DNA of 10,371 nucleotides, from NCBI GenBank assembly GCA_947167555.1, contig CAMVIO010000053.1, positions 1-10,371 on the forward strand. The letters run 5' to 3'. Below, one piece after another: positions 7,279 through 10,371 of this stretch. A program made the position numbers and the translations under genes. The DNA comes from an uncultured Selenomonadales bacterium. GTDB taxonomy: Bacteria; Bacillota; Negativicutes; Selenomonadales; Selenomonadaceae. The notes below the pieces were generated by a model, which ran no database searches, was not told where the DNA came from, and was given only the letters and a program-made list of their open reading frames with translations. Numbering within the stretch: the stretch's first letter is position 1; each line of letters starts with the position of its first letter.

Positions 7279-8409
7279 CTAAGTAACTTTTTCCGGCAGT
7301 TGATAATTCGCCCAGAAATCGCGGCGGAACTCCGCGAATCGGTTTTCCACGATTGCCTCGCGCATCGCACGCATGAACGCCTGCAAAAAATACAGGTTGT
7401 GCAACGTCAAAAGCCGCAGCCCGAAAATCTCCCCCGCCCGCACCAAATGGCGGATATATGCGCGAGTGTAGCCGTTCCTGCAGGCATAGCAGCCGCAGCC
7501 CTTCTCCAGTACGTCATGGTCGTGCGTGAAGACTTGATTCTTCATCACGAGACGTCCCGTCCAAGTCATCGCCATGCCGTTCCGCGCCACGCGCGTCGGG
7601 AATACGCAATCGAACATATCAATGCCGCGCGCCACGCCTTCCACAAGGCAATCCGGCGTGCCTACCCCCATCAGGTAGCGCGGCTTGTCCTGCGGCAAAT
7701 GCTCGGTCGAATGCTCGAGCATCTCATACATCAAATCCTTCGGCTCGCCGACGGAAAGTCCGCCCACCGCGTAGCCCGGAAAATCCATATCGACCAATGC
7801 GTCCACGCTCTCGATGCGAAGCTCCTTATACATACCGCCCTGCACGATGCCGAACAGCCCCTGGTCGTCCCGTGTCATCGCTTTCTTGCACCGCTCCGCC
7901 CAGCGCAGCGTCCGAGCGAGGGATTGCTTCGCATAATCGAAATCGGCGGGATACGGCACACACTCGTCGAAGGCCATCACGATATCGGAGCCCAGCGCCG
8001 TCTGCACCTCGACGGAAATCTCCGGAGAAAGGAACTGTTTCGAGCCGTCGATATGCGAGCGGAACGTCACGCCCTCCTCGGTTATCTTCCGAAGCTCGCC
8101 GAGGCTGAATACCTGAAACCCGCCGCTGTCTGTCAAAATTCCCCGATTCCAGTGCATGAACTTATGCAGCCCGCCCGCTTCGCGAACCAAATCCATCCCC
8201 GGACGAAGAAACAGATGATAGGTATTCGACAGGATAATGCCCGCGCCGAGGTCTTCGAGCTCATCCGGCGAGACCGCCTTGACGGTCGCCTGCGTGCCCA
8301 CCGGCATAAAAATCGGCGTAGGGAAGCTCCCATGCGGCGTATGCAATATCCCCGCCCGTGCCCCGGTCGCTTCATCCCGCTGAATCAATTCATAAGTGAT
8401 TGCCGCCAA
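7279..8409 (-). CDS. tgt: tRNA-guanine transglycosylase (queuine tRNA-ribosyltransferase) Tgt
   Basis: Tgt swaps guanine-34 for the queuosine precursor preQ1 in tRNAs for Asp, Asn, His and Tyr. I start it at TTG 8409: the product then opens MAAITYELIQRDEATGARAG, the usual Tgt beginning, and AAGGA (8422-8418) lies 8 bases upstream. In-frame ATG 8427 and GTG 8439 lack a ribosome-binding site and add Phe-rich residues. On this numbering (376 residues, normal length) the motifs are LTDSGGFQVFSLG with catalytic D94, the substrate-pocket GIVQGG (187-192), and GIDMFDCVFPTR with nucleophile D267. The zinc site is CGCYAC (305, 307, 310) plus H337, with one extra Gly after the third Cys compared with my memory of the E. 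coli protein. It is first in the operon; queA, often its neighbour, is not in the window. Confidence 0.96.
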   Translation of the reverse strand: MAAITYELIQRDEATGARAGILHTPHGSFPTPIFMPVGTQATVKAVSPDELEDLGAGIILSNTYHLFLRPGMDLVREAGGLHKFMHWNRGILTDSGGFQVFSLGELRKITEEGVTFRSHIDGSKQFLSPEISVEVQTALGSDIVMAFDECVPYPADFDYAKQSLARTLRWAERCKKAMTRDDQGLFGIVQGGMYKELRIESVDALVDMDFPGYAVGGLSVGEPKDLMYEMLEHSTEHLPQDKPRYLMGVGTPDCLVEGVARGIDMFDCVFPTRVARNGMAMTWTGRLVMKNQVFTHDHDVLEKGCGCYACRNGYTRAYIRHLVRAGEIFGLRLLTLHNLYFLQAFMRAMREAIVENRFAEFRRDFWANYQLPEKVT

Positions 8410-8459
8410 AAAAAAAGTCCTTTCCATAAAAAGAAACACGTTTTGACACTAACGGTAGA

Positions 8460-8488
8460 ATTATACAGCTTTTTTCCGTATTGGGCAA
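8460..8488 (-). promoter_or_regulatory. Sigma-A-type promoter of tgt and the sec operon
   Basis: On the minus strand TTGCCC (8488-8483, 4 of 6 matches to TTGACA) is followed after 17 bases by a perfect TATAAT (8465-8460). The predicted transcript start is near 8453, giving a leader of about 44 bases to the TTG start of tgt. No riboswitch-like structure fits in so short a leader. The following genes are tightly packed, so this is likely the main promoter for tgt through secF and possibly recJ. Confidence 0.7.
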
Positions 8489-8563
8489 GCAAGCACGGAG
8501 AATTTGCAAAAAACGATTTCCGTAATGACCTTTCATCCACGGACACCGTTTTTTGCTTTTCTC

Positions 8564-8592
8564 TTCCCGACATCCGGTGATTGGTGTATAAT
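8564..8592 (+). promoter_or_regulatory. Promoter of the Rpn-family gene
   Basis: On the plus strand a perfect TATAAT (8587-8592) lies 34 bases before the ATG at 8626. The -35 position at 17 bases' spacing holds TTCCCG (8564-8569), a weak match. The transcript would start near 8599, leaving about 27 bases of leader with AGGAG at 8613-8617. It is back to back with the tgt promoter, and the 216-base divergent region between the two start codons holds both. I see no operator-like palindrome convincing enough to list. Confidence 0.5.
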
Positions 8593-8625
8593 AAGATTGG
8601 AAATTGTGTCCCAGGAGATGATGCT

Positions 8626-9450
8626 ATGCGAAAAAATGCCGCAGAAACCATACGCCCCGACATTTTGGAACGCATCAAAAAATTCCGTTTGATTGACGAC
8701 ATCTTCATGACGAAATGCTTTGAGGGAAACACAGAATGCACTGAGCTGGTTCTTCGCATCGTTATGGAGCGCCCCGATTTGAAAGTCCTGTCCGTCAAGG
8801 TGCAATCGCTCTACAAGAACTTGCAGGGACGAAGCCTTACCCTAGACATAGACGCGACAGACAGCAAGGGGCGACGGTTCAACATTGAGGTGCAACGGAC
8901 GGACAGCGGCGCTTCTCCGCGCCGGGCGCGATACCACGCCAGCGTGATAGACGCGAACACGCTCCAAGCGCAAGATGATTTCGATGCCCTGCCGGAGCTT
9001 TACATCATCTTCATCACCGAGCATGACGTTTTGGGCGGCGGATTGCCGATTTATCACATCAACCGCCATATCGAAGAAATGAAAACGCCGTTCGACGACG
9101 GCGAACATTTCATTTTCGTGAATGGAGAATGCCGAGACGATTCTCCGCTGGGGCGTTTAATGCAGGACTTTTTCTGCACAAACCCCGACGACATGCACTA
9201 CGCACCACTACGCGAACGGGCGCGGTATTTCAAGGAAAACGAAAAGGGGGTAAAGATCATGAGTTCCGCTTCGGAGGAATTGAGGGAAGAAGGGCGTAAG
9301 GAAGGGCGTAAGGAAGGGCGCAAGGAAGGGCGCAAGGAAGTTGCCAAACAACTGCTAAAAATGGGCAAGCTGTCACTGGAAGAAATCGCCCACGCCGCAG
9401 GCCTGCCGCTGGACAGTGTCATGCGCCTCTCTGAAATGAAACCCGCGTAA
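8626..9450 (+). CDS. Rpn-family PD-(D/E)XK nuclease / transposase-related protein
   Basis: This 274-residue protein belongs to the Rpn (recombination-promoting nuclease, transposase_31/PDDEXK_2-like) group. E. coli members are DNases that raise RecA-independent recombination and can act as toxic anti-phage effectors. The N-terminal part reads RLIDDIFMTKCFEGN (21-35). The nuclease core follows: SLTLDIDATDSKGRRFNIEVQ (70-90) with D74, E88 and Q90 as the expected catalytic set, then the RRARYHASVID segment (99-109). The C-terminus has a helical, charged EGRK repeat (222-237) and an HTH-like end (LSLEEIAHAAGLPLDSV, 249-265). The ATG at 8626 is chosen over the upstream TTG because AGGAG lies 8 bases before it and the TATAAT overlaps the longer reading. 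An internal start at 9259 is described separately. It is monocistronic, with its own promoter and terminator. No inverted repeats mark it as an active insertion sequence. Confidence 0.85.
   Translation: MRKNAAETIRPDILERIKKFRLIDDIFMTKCFEGNTECTELVLRIVMERPDLKVLSVKVQSLYKNLQGRSLTLDIDATDSKGRRFNIEVQRTDSGASPRRARYHASVIDANTLQAQDDFDALPELYIIFITEHDVLGGGLPIYHINRHIEEMKTPFDDGEHFIFVNGECRDDSPLGRLMQDFFCTNPDDMHYAPLRERARYFKENEKGVKIMSSASEELREEGRKEGRKEGRKEGRKEVAKQLLKMGKLSLEEIAHAAGLPLDSVMRLSEMKPA
9244..9251 (+). promoter_or_regulatory. Internal ribosome-binding site inside the Rpn gene
   Basis: AAGGGGGT at 9244-9251 lies within the coding sequence, its last G 8 bases before the in-frame ATG at 9259. This strength and spacing match those of the proper gene starts in the window; secF, for example, uses the same AAGGGGGT. 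It would direct translation of the C-terminal fragment from the same mRNA. Confidence 0.55.
9259..9450 (+). CDS. Possible intragenic small protein (RpnS-like C-terminal product)
   Basis: Translation from the internal ATG (codon 212 of the Rpn gene, MSSASEEL...) would give a 63-residue protein in the same frame. It contains the four EGRK repeats and the C-terminal helical part (KQLLKMGKLSLEEIAHAAG), but none of the nuclease core. In E. coli, rpn genes are known to make such short C-terminal proteins from internal starts, and these bind and block the toxic full-length nuclease. Here the evidence is only the start codon, the good ribosome-binding site at 9244-9251, and the position exactly at the nuclease/C-terminal domain boundary. 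Expression is an inference. The alternative is that this ATG is simply Met-212 of the long protein. Confidence 0.5.
   Translation: MSSASEELREEGRKEGRKEGRKEGRKEVAKQLLKMGKLSLEEIAHAAGLPLDSVMRLSEMKPA
9289..9340 (+). repeat. 12-base tandem repeat (GAAGGGCGYAAG x4) encoding EGRK
   Basis: Four head-to-tail 12-base units occupy 9289-9300, 9301-9312, 9313-9324 and 9325-9336, followed by a partial GAAG (9337-9340). Units 1-2 have GTAAG and units 3-4 GCAAG at the end, a silent third-position difference. Each unit encodes Glu-Gly-Arg-Lys, so gain or loss of units keeps the frame and changes the length of a charged, probably helical linker. Such repeats are prone to slippage or unequal crossover. Confidence 0.9.
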
Positions 9451-9480
9451 AAACATTATAGCGCAAGAAACAAGCAACAA

Positions 9481-9518
9481 AGCCCCGCGCTCACCAATCG
9501 GCAAGCGCGGGGCTTTTT
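9481..9518 (+). terminator. Rho-independent terminator after the Rpn gene
   Basis: A perfect 11-base stem, AGCCCCGCGCT (9481-9491) with AGCGCGGGGCT (9504-9514), encloses a 12-base loop and is followed by a run of five T (9514-9518). It begins 30 bases after the Rpn stop codon. Read from the other strand, the stem is followed by TTTGTTG, so it may also stop transcription of the converging minus-strand genes. Confidence 0.88.
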
Positions 9519-9533
9519 CATCAGCGGCTAAGC

Positions 9534-9788
9534 TCACAACAGAACTCCTAATGTCTGAGCGAGAAGAATCGTCTGCCCGTCCTGCAAACGAGCAGCCTCG
9601 CCGAATGCATCATGATCGACGGAAGCGCGTACACAGGTGCTGAGCCCCTCGGCTACGGCTTCCAGCGCCACACTCTGTGCCATCGCGCCGGCAGTAATGC
9701 TATCGAAACATACGTACTCCCATGTTACGCAGGCACAGTTTATTATTCTAAGCAGGTCGTTTGCTAACGCTGACCGCCCATTCACCAC
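9534..9788 (-). pseudogene. Nitroreductase-family remnant (C-terminal part only)
   Basis: An 84-codon reading frame whose residues about 26-81 resemble the last third of FMN-dependent nitroreductases: TAGAMAQSVALEAVAEGLST (32-51), then RASVDHDAF and QTILLAQTLG (72-81). The last matches the family's usual end (...LAQTVGYPK), here finishing as GVLL. The earlier two-thirds, with the FMN-binding N-terminus (normally 180-200 residues in all), is missing. The upstream DNA instead encodes an unrelated AT-rich gene whose end overlaps the first 41 bases. I therefore read it as a decayed or truncated 3' fragment. The first 25 codons may not be derived from the nitroreductase at all. No ribosome-binding site was convincing. 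Family assignment is from remembered motifs only. Confidence 0.5.
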
Positions 9789-10371
9789 CGAAATTACTCA
9801 ATGAAAATTGATTATCGCTAGAACAGAATTCTCTTTTTATCTCATATCGGAATGGATATAAAACTTTCAAAGAACTCAAATCGCTCAATTTGAAGAAACT
9901 ATTTCCATCAGACATCATAGCAGCCTTGACCATAAAAACAACAATCTGTTCATTTTTCACTTCATACGTTGCGATCTTGTAATTCCCCGGTTTCTCTGCA
10001 GTGATGACCGTCAAATCTTTCATCGTGGCAACGATCTTGTCCGTCGAATGAAAAAGCGTTGTACGCTCTCCCCATTCGTCGTAAAGCTTTTGCTTTAATT
10101 GTCTCGATGTAATTGTATCGCTGAACTCCGCCATCCTTCCTATGATGTGGCACAAATCATGAAAAACCGGATATACCAAAAGCAACATGCCCCAATGGAG
10201 CGCCATGGCATAATCCGGGTATTCGTCCATGAGCTGCGAAGCCTGCTCTCTCATGCGATGAATTTGATCATCCTCTTGGTAAAACCAGATATGCATGAGA
10301 ATCTCTCTTGTTTTTCTGAGATTCGTCGGGCTTTTTATCTCATAGGAAAGAAAATCCGTCAACTGATTCTT
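9748..10371 (-). CDS. Unrecognised protein, C-terminal 207 residues (gene runs off the right edge)
   Basis: The frame is open to the window edge, so the start lies outside; the in-frame TTG at 10362 is not a convincing start. I do not recognise the family securely. Numbering the 207 visible residues, there is a helical N-terminal part (1-58), then LHWGMLLLVYPVFHDLCHIIGR (59-79), hydrophobic but broken by Pro and charged residues. A likely winged-helix segment follows (TSRQLKQKLYDEWGERTT, 88-105, with DKIVATMKDLTVI, 111-123), then a beta-rich stretch (YKIATYEVKNEQIVVF, 131-146) and LYPFRYEI (171-178). The composition is AT-rich (about 33% GC in 9841-9960), unlike the housekeeping block, which suggests horizontal acquisition. 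The layout vaguely recalls uncharacterised proteins of restriction/BREX-like defence loci, but this is a weak impression and no function is claimed. Confidence 0.6.
   Translation of the reverse strand, partial: KNQLTDFLSYEIKSPTNLRKTREILMHIWFYQEDDQIHRMREQASQLMDEYPDYAMALHWGMLLLVYPVFHDLCHIIGRMAEFSDTITSRQLKQKLYDEWGERTTLFHSTDKIVATMKDLTVITAEKPGNYKIATYEVKNEQIVVFMVKAAMMSDGNSFFKLSDLSSLKVLYPFRYEIKREFCSSDNQFSLSNFGGEWAVSVSKRPA

Noticed and set aside
8490..8525. Weak inverted repeat (ACGGAGAAT ... ATTTCCGT) upstream of tgt
   Set aside because: Only a short interrupted pairing with an AT-rich loop, upstream of the predicted tgt promoter; not strong enough to call an operator or RNA element.
6856..8580. 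A 574-codon open frame on the plus strand opposite tgt, yajC and the cyclo-ligase start
   Set aside because: It crosses three well-supported genes and their boundaries, has His/Arg-rich composition typical of antisense reading, and has no start signals.
8581..8625. A longer Rpn protein starting at TTG 8581
   Set aside because: It would overlap the TATAAT at 8587-8592, so the transcript would begin after that codon. ATG 8626 has AGGAG at proper distance.
9289..9340. The tandem units considered as a CRISPR array or iteron-type origin
   Set aside because: The units are directly adjacent with no spacers, keep codon phase and encode EGRK within a coding region; no cas or replication gene is nearby.
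8626..9450. The Rpn gene considered as a complete insertion sequence
   Set aside because: No flanking inverted repeats or target-site duplication were found by eye. The gene has its own promoter and terminator like an ordinary gene, and the Rpn family, though transposase-related, is not usually bounded by terminal repeats.

Overview
The window looks like a chromosomal segment of a low-GC-phylum (Firmicutes) bacterium with fairly GC-rich DNA (77 of 120 bases are G or C in 5221-5340). The protein flavour, and the co-clustering of a Sec accessory operon with recJ and ruvCAB, suggest the Negativicutes (Selenomonas/Mitsuokella-like). This taxonomic call is an inference from recall, not from a search.

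From the right, 8409 down to 1 is one long minus-strand housekeeping block. It reads tgt, yajC, 5-formyltetrahydrofolate cyclo-ligase, a PP2C/SpoIIE-like phosphatase, secD, secF, recJ, ruvC, ruvA and ruvB, the last cut by the window edge. A good sigma-A-type promoter at 8460-8488 precedes tgt. The genes from tgt to secF are tightly packed: yajC overlaps the cyclo-ligase gene by 8 bases, and secD overlaps secF by 8 bases. A stem-loop lies between secF and recJ, and an extended -10 promoter just after recJ can start a separate ruvCAB transcript. Five of the ten genes appear to use GTG or TTG starts. The functions are queuosine tRNA modification (Tgt), protein export (YajC, SecD, SecF), folate metabolism, DNA repair (RecJ) and Holliday-junction processing (RuvC, RuvA, RuvB).

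Divergent from tgt lies a plus-strand gene (8626-9450) for an Rpn-family PD-(D/E)XK nuclease. It has its own promoter and a strong terminator. Inside it is a well-placed ribosome-binding site and an in-frame ATG at 9259. These could yield a 63-residue C-terminal protein, the arrangement known for E. coli Rpn toxins and their intragenic RpnS inhibitors. A 12-base tandem repeat (EGRK x4) sits inside that small product.

The right end (9534-10371) is accessory DNA on the minus strand. It holds the 3' remnant of a nitroreductase-like gene, preceded by an AT-rich (about 33% GC in 9841-9960), unrecognised, partial gene. Next to an Rpn gene, this looks like the edge of a variable or defence-type island joined to the housekeeping block.
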